Below, piece after piece: positions 32,774 through 43,145 of a DNA stretch of 64,000 bases. How positions within the stretch are numbered: position 1 is the first letter of the stretch; each line of letters opens with the position of its first letter. The notes under the pieces were generated by a model. It worked only from the letters and a program-made list of their open reading frames with translations. It was not told the origin of the DNA and did not search any database. The translations under genes were made by a program, and so were the position numbers. The DNA is from Agromyces ramosus (GTDB taxonomy: Bacteria; Actinomycetota; Actinomycetes; Actinomycetales; Microbacteriaceae), in NCBI RefSeq assembly GCF_004216665.1, contig NZ_SGWY01000001.1, forward strand, positions 620,001-684,000. Reading direction: 5' to 3'.

Positions 32774-33838
32774 ATGAAGACACCTTCATTGGTCTCTACT
32801 GCAGCGCTCGTCGGTGTCTCGACGTTGCTGCTTGCAGGCTGTTCGACGGGCGGCGGTGGTGAAGAGACAGGCGGGGGCGACGCGGCAGCGACGCGCGCCT
32901 GCGTGATCCTCCCCGACGCCGCGTCGTCGCCGCGTTGGGAGAACAACGACCGTCCGTATCTCGAAGAGGGCCTGGAGGCTGCCGGGTTCGAGACCGACAT
33001 CCAGAACGCCCAGGGCGACGTCAACAAGTACGCCACCATCGCCGACCAGCAGCTCAGCCAGGGCTGCGGCGTGATGCTCCTCGTCGACTACAACGGCGCG
33101 GGCGGTGCGGTCGCCGAGAAGGCCAAGGCCGAGGGCATCCCGGTCATCGCCTACGACCGACCGATCGAGGGTGCCGACTACTACGTCTCGTTCGACAACC
33201 TCGAGGTCGGGCGCCTCGAAGGCCAGTCGATCGTCGACGGCCTCGCGGCGGCGGGCAAGGACCCGGCCACGGCCAAGGTCGTGTACATGGGCGGCGACCC
33301 GGCCGACGGCAACGCCAAGATGTTCCACGACGGCGCCGTCGAGGTCATGGAGGCCGCGGGCATCAAGCCGGCGGCCGAGCCCCCGGGCGTGTGGGACGGC
33401 GAGAAGTCGGCGACGAACTTCGAGCAGGCGCTCACCTCGCTCGGCGGCCAGGTCGACGCGGTGTGGGTGGCGAACGACACGAACGCCGCGGGCGTGATCA
33501 CGATCCTCGACAAGAACGGCCTCGTCGTTCCGGTCTCGGGTCAGGACGCGTCGATCGCCGGCCTGCAGAACGTGCTGCTCGGCAAGCAGACCGCCACGGT
33601 CTACAAGCCGATCAAGCTCGAGGCCGACGCCGCGGTCGAGCTCGCCGTCGCGCTCCTCGAGGGCGAGACGCCGACCGCCGACCAAGAGCTGGAGGACGGC
33701 ACCCCGTACATCGCGGTGACGCCCGAGCTCGTCGGACCCGACCGGGTCGTCGAGGTCGTCGACGCCGGCGACGCCGACCCGGCCGAGCTCTGCCAGGGCG
33801 AGGTCCAGGCCAAGTGCGGCGAGTACGGCATCGAGTGA
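32774..33838 (+). CDS. Sugar ABC transporter substrate-binding lipoprotein (XylF/RbsB-type)
   Basis: 354-residue binding protein of a CUT2-type importer. The lipobox is LAGC (residues 20-23, Cys23 lipidated), followed by a Gly-rich linker. The mature protein has two Rossmann-like lobes: ACVILPDAASSPRWENND, VIAYDRPIEGADYYVSFDNL and AVWVANDTNAAGVITIL. The pattern YDRPI..A..YVSFDN is the D-xylose-binding type. GGGGAGAG precedes the ATG. Xylose or a related pentose is a reasonable guess for the ligand, but no catabolic enzyme lies next to it. Confidence 0.92.
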   Translation: MKTPSLVSTAALVGVSTLLLAGCSTGGGGEETGGGDAAATRACVILPDAASSPRWENNDRPYLEEGLEAAGFETDIQNAQGDVNKYATIADQQLSQGCGVMLLVDYNGAGGAVAEKAKAEGIPVIAYDRPIEGADYYVSFDNLEVGRLEGQSIVDGLAAAGKDPATAKVVYMGGDPADGNAKMFHDGAVEVMEAAGIKPAAEPPGVWDGEKSATNFEQALTSLGGQVDAVWVANDTNAAGVITILDKNGLVVPVSGQDASIAGLQNVLLGKQTATVYKPIKLEADAAVELAVALLEGETPTADQELEDGTPYIAVTPELVGPDRVVEVVDAGDADPAELCQGEVQAKCGEYGIE

Positions 33839-33861
33839 TCGCACCATGATCGGGCCCCGGG

Positions 33862-33881
33862 CCCCGGCGGGACCGCCGGGG
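33862..33881 (+). terminator. Intra-operon hairpin after the binding-protein gene
   Basis: CCCCGGCGG-GA-CCGCCGGGG: a 9-bp perfect stem with a minimal loop, flanked by further GGCCCC/GGGGCC repeats. Its place between binding protein and ATPase mirrors the hairpin at 1688-1726 and suggests the same 3'-end stabilisation. Confidence 0.75.
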
Positions 33882-33962
33882 TTCGGGGCCTCATTCCCCC
33901 TCCCAGCGTCGGCCGCCGAGTGCCACACTGAGAGCCAGACAGCGTCGTCGAAAGGAAGCGGC

Positions 33963-34738
<776 letters not shown>

Positions 34739-34742
<4 letters not shown>

Positions 34743-36031
34743 GCACGCAGAAGACGCCCTCCGGCACGATCGCAACCGAGACCTCGGCCACCGAGATCAG
34801 CGCCGACCTCATCGGCAGCGGCCAGGAGGGCACGATCGGCGACCAGGTGCGCGCGTACTTCCAGCGCGTGCGCAGCGGCGAGATGGGCGCACTGCCCGCG
34901 ATCGGCGGATTCGTCGTCCTGACCATCCTGTTCAGCTTCCTCAGCCCGTTCTTCCTCACGGAACGGAACTTCGCCAACCTCCTGACCCAGGCGGCCACGC
35001 TCGTCATGCTGGGCATGGCGCTCGTGTTCGTGCTGCTGCTCGGCGAGATCGACCTGTCCGCCGGCGTGACGAGCGGCATGACGATGGCGCTGTTCATCGT
35101 GCTCGTCAACGTGCACGGCGTGCCCTGGATCATCGCCCTCGCCGCCGCGTTCGCAGTCGGCATCCTCACCGGCACGTTCATCGGGTTCTTCGTCGCGAGG
35201 GTGGGCATTCCATCCTTCGTCGTGACACTGGGCCTGTTCCTCGGGTACCAGGGCATCACGCTCATGATCATCGGAGCAGGCGGCCTGTACCGCGTGCAGA
35301 TCCCCGAGATCAGGGCCATCCAGAACGCCAACATGCCCGTCTGGGCCGGCTGGGCGATGCTCGCGGTCATCCTCGCCGTGTCCGCCGCGACCTCGTTCTG
35401 GGATCGTGCGCGACGCCGGCGCGCTGGCGTGCCCAACCGCACCATCACGTTGGTCTGGATCAAGCTCGGCGTGATCGCCGTCGTCGGCGGCGCGGTGGTC
35501 GCCATCCTCAGCCGCAACCGCGGCCAGTCCGTCGGGGTCGTCGAGGGCGTGCCGATCGTCGTGCCGATCGTGCTCGTCATCCTCTGGATCGGCACGTTCG
35601 TGCTCGACCGCACCAGGTACGGCCGCTACCTCTACGCCATCGGCGGCAACGCCGAGGCGGCACGCCGCTCCGGCGTGAAGGTCATGCTGATCCGGTGGAC
35701 CGCCTTCATCTGCTGCTCGAGCCTCGCCGTCGTCTCCGGGCTGTTCTCGATCAGCAAGGTCGGTGCGGTCGACGCGGCCGCGGGGCGCGAGATCGTGCTC
35801 TCCGGCGTCGCCGCCGCCGTCGTCGGCGGCGTGAGCCTCTTCGGTGGCCGCGGTCGCCTGCTGCACGCGGCGGTCGGCGCGCTCGTGATCGCCGTGATCA
35901 CGAACGGCCTCGGCCTGCTCAACCTCCCCGCGGGCGTGAACCTCGTGGTGACGGGCGGCGTCCTCATCCTCGCGGCGACGGTGGACGCGGTGTCCCGGGT
36001 GCGCGCGGGCGGCTCGATCCTCCGCACCTGA
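34739..36031 (+). CDS. Sugar ABC transporter permease (XylH-type)
   Basis: 430-residue permease. A hydrophilic N terminus of about 50 residues leads into ten or more membrane spans. LGEIDLSAG is the conserved CUT2 permease motif, and YAIGGNAEAARRSGVKV is the ATPase-contact loop. A cytoplasmic basic loop (RARRRRAGVPNRT) splits the protein, as in xylose permeases, which are longer than RbsC. The operon ends in a strong hairpin. Confidence 0.93.
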
Positions 36032-36045
36032 GGCGGCGGAGCGAA

Positions 36046-36079
36046 GCGGATGCCGCGGGCGTGTCGCCGCGGCATCCGC
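36046..36079 (+). terminator. Terminator-like hairpin after the CUT2 importer operon
   Basis: GCGGATGCCGCGG and CCGCGGCATCCGC form a perfect 13-bp stem with an 8-base loop, 14 bases after the stop. The stem consists of the genome's over-represented CGGATGCCGC decamer and its inverse, so here the motif takes part in an RNA structure. Confidence 0.8.
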
Positions 36080-36133
36080 CTCGTCATTCCCGGAGCGGGC
36101 GGCCCGGTCGCAGTCGGCGCGGCCGGGGACCCG

Positions 36134-37258
36134 CTAGCGGACGTCCTGGCGGGGGAAGACGACCTTCTCCACGATGATGATGAGCGAGGCGGCGACCGGG
36201 ATCGCGACGAGCGCGCCGAGCACGCCGCCGAGCGTGCCGCCCGCGACGGCGGCGATCACCACGAGGGCGCCGGGCACCGCGACCGCGCGGTTCATGATGC
36301 GCGGGCTGAGCACGTAGGCCTCGACCTGCATGTAGATGAGGTAGTAGATCGCCGCGGCGAGTGCCGTCACCGGCGACGCCGCCAGGCACACGAGCGAGAT
36401 GATGATGGCGCCCGTGAGCGTGCCGACGAGCGGCACGAGCGAGGCCAGGAACGCGATGAACGCCAGCAGGATGGGCGCCGGTGCGCCGATGATCGACAGG
36501 AAGATGAGGCTCAGGACGCCGTTGAGCGCGCCGAGCGACAGCTGGCCGATCACGTACCGGCCGACGGATCCGGTGATCTCCTCGGACACCGAGCGGAACC
36601 CCGAGCGCGAGCTGGCCGGCACGAACCGCCCCGCGTACCGCTTCATCGAGGCGAGCGAGGCGAGGAAGTAGAGCGTGAGGATCAGCACGATCGTCGCGCC
36701 CGTGAATCCCCCGGCGATCCCGGCTCCGACCGCGAGGATGCCGCCGGTCAGCGCACCGAGGTTGTCGGGGTCGGCGAGCCAGTCGCCGCCGGCGCTGATG
36801 GCCTGCTGGATCGCGTCCCCGCCCACGAGCGAGTTGAGCCATGCGACGAGGTCGCTGTTCTGGATGTTCTCGACGATCGAGTCCCAGTCCTCGATCAGGA
36901 TCTTCGTCTGCTCGATGACGATGGGCACGAGGGTGGCGATCAGGCCGACGAACACCCCGATCACGACCACGAAGACGAGCAGGATCGCCAGCCATCGCGG
37001 GATGTCGCGTCGTTGCAGCCAGCTCACGACGGGGTCGAGGCCGAGCGCGAGGAAGAGCGCGAGGGCCACGTAGAGGATGACCGTGCCGAGCTGCCCGACG
37101 ATTCCGCCGAGGAGTATCGCCAGCAGCACGCCCAGCGCACCGACGAACCCGATGCGGAACGCGTGGATCTTCACCTCGGGCCCGGCCGAGTCGGCGTTCG
37201 CGGTGACCTCGGCCGCGGGTGGGGGTTCGAGCGTGCTTGACCGATTCCGTCTCCACAT
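36134..37258 (-). CDS. AI-2E family transporter (YdiK/PerM-like)
   Basis: 374-residue membrane protein with about eight spans and the family pattern: an N-terminal pair, a long soluble helical stretch (IEDWDSIVENIQNSDLVAWLNSL), then a core with LILTLYFLASLASMKRY, ITGSVGRYVIGQLSLGALNG and IAFLASLVPLVGTLTGA. The family name comes from the E. coli TqsA link to autoinducer-2, but many members move other substrates. A second, divergent family member lies at 54472-55734. I set the start at the ATG opening MWRRNRSS; no clear ribosome site supports it. Confidence 0.88.
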   Translation of the reverse strand: MWRRNRSSTLEPPPAAEVTANADSAGPEVKIHAFRIGFVGALGVLLAILLGGIVGQLGTVILYVALALFLALGLDPVVSWLQRRDIPRWLAILLVFVVVIGVFVGLIATLVPIVIEQTKILIEDWDSIVENIQNSDLVAWLNSLVGGDAIQQAISAGGDWLADPDNLGALTGGILAVGAGIAGGFTGATIVLILTLYFLASLASMKRYAGRFVPASSRSGFRSVSEEITGSVGRYVIGQLSLGALNGVLSLIFLSIIGAPAPILLAFIAFLASLVPLVGTLTGAIIISLVCLAASPVTALAAAIYYLIYMQVEAYVLSPRIMNRAVAVPGALVVIAAVAGGTLGGVLGALVAIPVAASLIIIVEKVVFPRQDVR

Positions 37259-37313
37259 GCTGGCGACGCTACGCCGCTCCCGCGCGGTGGCCACGCGCCG
37301 CGCCGACGCGGCG

Positions 37314-38444
37314 TCAGAGCGCGACGACACCCGCCACCGCCGTGACGACGAGCGCGACGGAGACCGCGACACCGCCGACCGCTGCGGACGCGATCGCGAC
37401 CGTGCGGGCGGGCGATCCCGGCGATCCGGGCGAACGCGCCGGTCCGAACCGTCCGAACCGGCGGGGCGAGCCGGAAGCGCGGGACGAACCCGATGAGCCG
37501 GCGGTTCCCGGAGCCTGACGCCGCGTTGAACGCGGCCGACGCCATGTGCGGGCGGTGCGGCCCTCGTGCTTGCCCCGCCCGGTGATGATCATGCCGCGGA
37601 TGACGTCGCGCATCGTCGCGGCGACGTCGTGCGCGGTGGGTCGGCGGGCCGGGTCGTCGTCGGTCATGGCCGAAAGGAGGGCCCGCCACTCGCCGGGAAG
37701 GTCTTCGGGAACGGCCGGCGGCCGATGCAGGCGCGCCAGCGCGGCCTCGATCGCGCTGCCGGGATACTCGCGCTCGCCGCGCAGCGACTCGAGGAGCACG
37801 AGGCCCAGGGAGTACACGTCGCTCGGCGTGCCGACCTCGTCGCCTCGCGCCTGCTCGGGCGAGATGTAGGCGGCCGTGCCCATGATGGCGCCGTCGCCCG
37901 TGAGCCGCGATCCGTCGGCGAACTGGGCGACGCCGAAGTCCGCGAGCTTGGCCATGAGGGTGTACCCGAGCGTCGGCACCTCGGCGACGAGGATGTTCTC
38001 GGGCTTGACGTCCCGGTGCACGATGCCGTGCCCGTGCACGTAGCTGAGCGCATCCGCCATCTGCGCCCCGATGTCGGCGACCTGGCGTGGCTTCATCGGA
38101 CCCCGTGCGAGGCGGTGGGCGAGGGAGCGTCCCTCGACGTACTCCATGACGACGTAGCGGCGGGCGACGCCCTCGTCCATGAGGACGCCCGCATCGTGGA
38201 TGCCGACGAGCCCGGGATGGTTGAGCCGGCTCAGCAGCCGGATCTCGCGCTCCCGGCGCTGCAGGTCGGCGACGGTGTCGTCGTCGGCACGGAACACCTT
38301 GACCGCGATGTCGCGGCCGAGTTCGGTGTCACGGGCGCGGTAGACGTCGGCCATCCCCCCGGAGCCGAGGTGCTCGCGGAAGTCGTACCGTTGTCGGTGG
38401 TGGTCGGGCGTGGGTATGTGGTCTGCGAGTCGCAGATCGCTCAT
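37314..38444 (-). CDS. Membrane-anchored serine/threonine protein kinase
   Basis: 376-residue Hanks-type kinase: Gly loop HLGSGGMADV (25-34), catalytic Lys49 (AVKV), HRDVKPEN (Asp145), DFG at 169-171, and TAAYISPEQ in the P+1 loop. After about residue 290 comes a basic Ser/Pro/Gly-rich juxtamembrane region, and the protein ends in one hydrophobic span (IASAAVGGVAVSVALVVTAV). There is no extracellular sensor domain, unlike PknB. AGGAG lies 7 bases before the ATG. Its targets are unknown. Confidence 0.92.
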   Translation of the reverse strand: MSDLRLADHIPTPDHHRQRYDFREHLGSGGMADVYRARDTELGRDIAVKVFRADDDTVADLQRREREIRLLSRLNHPGLVGIHDAGVLMDEGVARRYVVMEYVEGRSLAHRLARGPMKPRQVADIGAQMADALSYVHGHGIVHRDVKPENILVAEVPTLGYTLMAKLADFGVAQFADGSRLTGDGAIMGTAAYISPEQARGDEVGTPSDVYSLGLVLLESLRGEREYPGSAIEAALARLHRPPAVPEDLPGEWRALLSAMTDDDPARRPTAHDVAATMRDVIRGMIITGRGKHEGRTARTWRRPRSTRRQAPGTAGSSGSSRASGSPRRFGRFGPARSPGSPGSPARTVAIASAAVGGVAVSVALVVTAVAGVVAL

Positions 38445-38703
38445 GGTCAACTCCTGATGTCTGTACGTCTCGGGCTGTGGCGCACTCCGCATCGACTGAC
38501 TCATGCGTGAACCGAGAATACCCAACGGCGCCCGTTCGTCCCGGGGGGCTTGCACGTGGCGCTCCGATGCCCTAAGCGGCCCTGATGAGCACCGATTCCT
38601 CGAGGTTCGACCGAACGGATGCCGCCGATCCGGGAATGCCGAGCGGACGCTCGCGTTGTCGTTGGGAGCGGGTGCGTTCCGTGCGCCGGCATCGAGGAGG
38701 AAC

Positions 38704-40197
38704 GTGACCGAGCAGACTGCCGTCGGATTCCGCTCCGAACGCGGGCCGGTGCTGATCGCGCTCATGCTCTCGACGGGCCTCGTGGCCATCGAGGCGACGA
38801 TCCTCGCCACGGCGGTGCCCTCGATCGTGGCCGACATCGGCGGGTTCTCGCAGTTCCCGTGGCTGTTCTCGATCTTCCTGCTCGCCCAGGCCGTCTCGGT
38901 GCCCGTGTACTCGAAGCTCGCCGACACGGTCGGGCGCAAGCCCGTCATCCTCTTCGGAATCGCCGCGTTCCTCGTGGGGTCGATCCTCTGCGGCGTCGCC
39001 TGGGACATGACCTCGCTCATCGTCTTCCGCGCGGTGCAGGGCCTCGGCGCCGGCGCGGTGCTCCCGGTCTCGATCACCATCACGGGCGACATCTACACCG
39101 TGCGCGAGCGCGCCAGGGTGCAGGGCTACATCGCGAGCGTGTGGGCCGCGTCATCCGTGATCGGGCCCTCGCTCGGCGGGCTGTTCGCCGAGTTCCTCTC
39201 GTGGCGGTGGATCTTCTTCGTCAACATCCCGTTGTGCTTCATCGCCGCGTGGATGCTCATCCGGGCCTATCACGAGACCGTCGAGCGCCAGAAGCACCGC
39301 ATCGACGTCGCCGGCGCCGCCGTGCTGACCGTCGGCCTCACGCTCCTGATCCTCGCCGTGCTCGAGGGCGGGCAGGCCTGGGCGTGGTGGTCGTGGCAGA
39401 GCATCGGCGCATTCGCGCTCGCGGCGGTGCTCCTCACGGCGTTCGTCCTCATCGAGCGCCGCGCCGCCGAGCCCGTGCTGCCGTTGTGGCTGTTCTCCCG
39501 CCGGCTCATCGTCACGACGTCGCTCATCTCGTTCGGCGTCGGCGCCGCGCTGATCGGCCTGACCTCGTACGTGCCGACGTTCCTCGAGATCTCGGCGGGG
39601 GCGAGCCCGCTCGTGTCCGGCCTGGCCGTCGCCGCGCTCACGCTCGGGTGGCCGATCTCGGCCTCGCAGTCCGGCCGGCTCTTCCTGCGCATCGGGTTCC
39701 GCGCCACCGCGCTGATCGGCCTGGGCATCGCCGTGCTCGGCGCCGTGGGCCTCTTCGCCGCCTCGCTCGTGCCGAGCCCCTGGACCACCGCCATCGCGTG
39801 CTTCGTAGTCGGACTCGGGCTCGGGCTCGTCGCATCGCCGACCCTCATCGCGGCGCAGTCGTCGGTGGCGTGGACGGAACGCGGCGTCGTCACCGGCGCG
39901 AACATGTTCCTGCGGTCGATGGGCAGCGCGGTCGGCGTGGCGATCTTCGGCGCGGTCGCGAACGCCGTGATCGCGGGCTCGGGACTCGGCGAGCACTCCC
40001 CCGACGCGATCCAGGCGGCATCCGGAGCCGTGTTCATCGCCGTCGTCGTCGCGACCGCCGTGACGATCGCGGGAGCGCTCGCGATGCCGCGCGGCCACGT
40101 CGACGACATCGAGCACCGGCCCGCCGAGGCGGCCGACCTGAACGGACCGGCTCGGGAGCCGGCCGATGAGGAGGCCGCCGCGCCGCCCGGCGGCTGA
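38704..40197 (+). CDS. MFS transporter, DHA2 (EmrB/QacA) type
   Basis: 497 residues with about 14 hydrophobic spans. Motif A is KLADTVGRKPV and motif C-like stretches include AASSVIGPSLGG; the start TGLVAIEATILATAVPSIVADIGG is typical of DHA2 efflux pumps (motif D1). GAGGAGG stands before the GTG. A hydrophilic acidic tail of about 40 residues ends the protein. The likely role is proton-driven export of drugs or metabolites. The 259 bases upstream, shared with the divergent kinase, show no clear operator. Confidence 0.9.
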   Translation: MTEQTAVGFRSERGPVLIALMLSTGLVAIEATILATAVPSIVADIGGFSQFPWLFSIFLLAQAVSVPVYSKLADTVGRKPVILFGIAAFLVGSILCGVAWDMTSLIVFRAVQGLGAGAVLPVSITITGDIYTVRERARVQGYIASVWAASSVIGPSLGGLFAEFLSWRWIFFVNIPLCFIAAWMLIRAYHETVERQKHRIDVAGAAVLTVGLTLLILAVLEGGQAWAWWSWQSIGAFALAAVLLTAFVLIERRAAEPVLPLWLFSRRLIVTTSLISFGVGAALIGLTSYVPTFLEISAGASPLVSGLAVAALTLGWPISASQSGRLFLRIGFRATALIGLGIAVLGAVGLFAASLVPSPWTTAIACFVVGLGLGLVASPTLIAAQSSVAWTERGVVTGANMFLRSMGSAVGVAIFGAVANAVIAGSGLGEHSPDAIQAASGAVFIAVVVATAVTIAGALAMPRGHVDDIEHRPAEAADLNGPAREPADEEAAAPPGG

Positions 40198-40201
40198 ACG
40201 C

Positions 40202-41647
40202 TCAGCCCGCTCGCATCCCGGCGGGTCCGATGACCTCGCGCTGGTACGTGCGGATCCAGCGCTGCCGCGTCTCGCGGAACTCCGCGTGGGTCGCGAACCG
40301 GTAGTGGTAGGCGTGCACGCGCACCCACGTCGGCGGCGCGCCGTCGAACGGGTCGGTGCGCAGCAGCGCGAGCGTCGGGGCATCCGCCTCGAGCAGGCGC
40401 AGCAGCAGCACCTCGAACCACGGCTCCCACATGCGGCCGAGCGGCAGGAACCACATCAGCCAGTCGAGCCGCAGGTGGTACGGCGCCCACTGCCGCGGCA
40501 CGGCACGAAGGTCCCCGGGCTTGCCCTTGAAGCCGTACTCGCGCCACTCCGAGTCGTCGTCGGGCTCCTCGGCGAGCGTGCCCTCGACGACGATCTCGAT
40601 GCGCCGCTTCGTCACGGTGCCGAACGCTCCGTAGGCGTTCACCAGCATCCACCGGTTGAAGCTCGCATTCATGAGCTGGCGCCGCGAGAGCAGGTTGCGG
40701 ATCGGCCACCAGCTCAGCACGAGCAGCAGCGCGGATGCCGCGAGCACGACGATCGCCCACCAGATCGGCGTCGTCGCGGCATCCGTGCCCAGGTCGGCGG
40801 GGATGGCCGGGATCGCCCAGTGCCAGGCGGAGTCGGTGATGGCGGATGCCGCGAGCACGACCGTGATCCAGTTGAGCCAGGCGAAGTTGCCGGTGACGAT
40901 CAGCCAGAGCTGGGTGAGGATGACGATCACCGCGGCGGTCGAGCCGACCGGTCCCGGCACGAAGAGGAGGAACGGCACCACGAGCTGGGCGAAGTGGTTG
41001 CCGAGCACCTCGCCGCGGTGGAACCACTTCGGCAGCAGGTGCGCCTGCCGGCTCAACGGGTTGGGCATCGGCTGCGTCTCGTGGTGGTACATGAGCGCGG
41101 TGAGGTCGCGCCACTCTCGGCCGCCGCGGATCTTGATCATGCCCGCGCCGAACTCGAGGCGGAAGACGAGCCACCAGATCGCGACGATGATCGTGACGGG
41201 CGGCGGCTGGTCGTTCGAGCCGAGGAACGCGACCGTGAAGAGCGCCTCGCAGAGCAGCATCTCCCAGCCGAATCCGTAGAAGGTCTGCCCGACGTTCACG
41301 ATCGAGAGGTACAGGATCCAGAGGGCGAGGAAGACCAGCATCGGCACGAACGGCGGCCCGAGCTGCGGCAGCCCGACGACGACGGATGCCGCGAGCACCA
41401 TGCCGGTGACCGCGACGGCGACGAGGCGACGATCGGTGTAGCCCCAGCGGAAGACGCTCGGCCCGCGCAGCCGCCGGGCGATCCGGAGGAGCTCGGGCAC
41501 CGGGAGCAGCCCGTGCTCGCCGAGGAGGGGGCGGAACTGGTTGAGCGTGGAGAGGAAGGCGATGAACGCGAGGGCGCCCACGCCGCGCTGCAGCACCTGG
41601 CGGGCGATCTCGTAGTCGTGCGCGTCGAACCAGTCGAGCCAGTCCAC
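40202..41647 (-). CDS. Lipase maturation factor family membrane protein
   Basis: 481 residues with many membrane spans and the family's conserved stretches: GYGFGWEMLLCEALF-like FYGFGWEMLLCEALFTVAF, RLEFGAGMIKIRGGREWRDLTAL, YHHETQPMPNP and a cytoplasmic C-terminal domain with EYGFKGKPGDL and WAPYHLRLDWLMWFLPLG. Vertebrate LMF1 helps lipases fold in the ER; bacterial members have no established role, and no lipase gene is adjacent. It lies 57 bases downstream in transcription from a phytoene-desaturase-like gene. Confidence 0.9.
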   Translation of the reverse strand: MDWLDWFDAHDYEIARQVLQRGVGALAFIAFLSTLNQFRPLLGEHGLLPVPELLRIARRLRGPSVFRWGYTDRRLVAVAVTGMVLAASVVVGLPQLGPPFVPMLVFLALWILYLSIVNVGQTFYGFGWEMLLCEALFTVAFLGSNDQPPPVTIIVAIWWLVFRLEFGAGMIKIRGGREWRDLTALMYHHETQPMPNPLSRQAHLLPKWFHRGEVLGNHFAQLVVPFLLFVPGPVGSTAAVIVILTQLWLIVTGNFAWLNWITVVLAASAITDSAWHWAIPAIPADLGTDAATTPIWWAIVVLAASALLLVLSWWPIRNLLSRRQLMNASFNRWMLVNAYGAFGTVTKRRIEIVVEGTLAEEPDDDSEWREYGFKGKPGDLRAVPRQWAPYHLRLDWLMWFLPLGRMWEPWFEVLLLRLLEADAPTLALLRTDPFDGAPPTWVRVHAYHYRFATHAEFRETRQRWIRTYQREVIGPAGMRAG

Positions 41648-41704
41648 GCCCTCACGCTACGCCCGGTGTCGCGACGGCCGGAAGCCGTTGACGCCCGGGT
41701 GGCG

Positions 41705-43141
41705 TCAGCCGATGTCGAACCGCTCCCGCAGCGCCAGCTTGGCGGCCCACCACCCGTTCATGCCGTGCACCGCCGGGCCCGGCGGCGTCGCGCTCGAGCA
41801 GAGGTAGACGCCCGGCACGGGCGTGCGCCACGGCGCGGTCGACACCACGGGCCGCTTCACGAACTGCGCGAGGGTGATCTCGCCCGAGTAGATGTCGCCG
41901 CCGATGTAGTTCGCGTTGTGGGCGGCGAGATCGGTGGCGGTGCGCTGCGCCGACGCGAGCACGAGGTCGCGGAAGCCCGGGGCGAACCGCTCGACCTCGC
42001 GGGTCACGAGCTCGGTGGCGTCGAGCGTCGATCCGGCGGGCACGTGCGTATAGGCCCAGAGCACGTGCTTGCCGGCGGGCGCCCGGCTCGGGTCGACGAC
42101 GGTGGGCTGGGTCGCGAGCACGTACGGATGCCGCGGCGCCAGGTCGTCGACGCCCGGCTGGAGTCCGCGGCGCACCGCGTTCTCGGCCGCCGCGATCTGC
42201 TCCCGCGACCCGCCGAGGTGCACCGTGGGCGCGAGGCCCACCTCGGGATTCGTCCAGGGCACCGGTCCGTCGAGCGCGAAGTCGACCTTCGCCACGCCCG
42301 AGCCGTAGCGGTAGCGACGGATGGCGCGCCGGTACGCCGCGGGGAGGTCGGCCGTGAGCAGCAGCTCGGGCGACGTGTCGAGGAGCACCGCTCGGCTGCC
42401 GCGCACGTCGTCGAGCGAGCGCACCGGGGCATCCGTCACGATCTCGCCGCCCAGCCGGCGCAACTCGTTCGCGAGGGCATCGGCGATGACCTGCGAACCG
42501 CCCCTGGGGAAGCCCCAGCCCACGCCGTGGGCATGCATCGCGAGCAGCAGGCCGGCCCCGGCGGACGCGAGCGACGGCATGCCGCCGGCTGCATGCGCGA
42601 CCACGCCGGTGAAGAGCGCCGGCGCCACGTCGCCCAGGAAGCGCACGTTCCAGGCGCCGGTGCCCTGTTCCAGCGACCGGAGCCCGAACCGCACCGCCGC
42701 GATCGGGTCGCGCGGCATGCGGAGCAGCTGCGAGCCGGTGAACGACACGACTCCGCGTTGCCGGGCGAGCAGCGGCGCGATGAGCCGTCGCCACGCGCGC
42801 CCGTCGGCGCCGCCGAGTGCCCTCGCCGTTCGGTCGAGGTCGCGCCACGCGATCCCGGCGCGGCCGCCGTCGAGCGGGTGGGCGTACGACGCCTCGGGCA
42901 CGATCCACTCGATCCGGTCGAGGAGCCCGAGCTTGCGGAACACCGGCGACGCCAGCGCCGCCGGGTGCACGGCCGAGCACACGTCGTGCCGGAAGCCCGG
43001 CAGCGTGAGCCCGGCCGAGCGCACGCCGCCGCCGATGGAGGACTCGGCCTCGAGCAGCCGCACGGACAGTCCGGCGCGCGCGGCCACCACCGCGGCCACG
43101 AGCCCGTTCGGCCCGCTGCCGACTACCGTGACGTCGATCAC
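41705..43141 (-). CDS. Phytoene desaturase-like FAD-dependent oxidoreductase
   Basis: 478 residues. The FAD dinucleotide motif is VTVVGSGPNGLVAAVVAARAG, followed by LLEAESSIGGGVRS. The middle has GVGWGFPRGGSQVIADAL, and the C-terminal FAD motif is PGVYLCSSATPPGPAVHGMNG. This matches the CrtI/NAD(P)-binding oxidoreductase family common in actinobacteria outside carotenoid clusters; no other carotenoid gene is near. It starts with GTG, 4 bases after the NUDIX stop, so it is translated by coupling. Confidence 0.88.
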   Translation of the reverse strand: MIDVTVVGSGPNGLVAAVVAARAGLSVRLLEAESSIGGGVRSAGLTLPGFRHDVCSAVHPAALASPVFRKLGLLDRIEWIVPEASYAHPLDGGRAGIAWRDLDRTARALGGADGRAWRRLIAPLLARQRGVVSFTGSQLLRMPRDPIAAVRFGLRSLEQGTGAWNVRFLGDVAPALFTGVVAHAAGGMPSLASAGAGLLLAMHAHGVGWGFPRGGSQVIADALANELRRLGGEIVTDAPVRSLDDVRGSRAVLLDTSPELLLTADLPAAYRRAIRRYRYGSGVAKVDFALDGPVPWTNPEVGLAPTVHLGGSREQIAAAENAVRRGLQPGVDDLAPRHPYVLATQPTVVDPSRAPAGKHVLWAYTHVPAGSTLDATELVTREVERFAPGFRDLVLASAQRTATDLAAHNANYIGGDIYSGEITLAQFVKRPVVSTAPWRTPVPGVYLCSSATPPGPAVHGMNGWWAAKLALRERFDIG

Positions 43142-43145
43142 CGGG

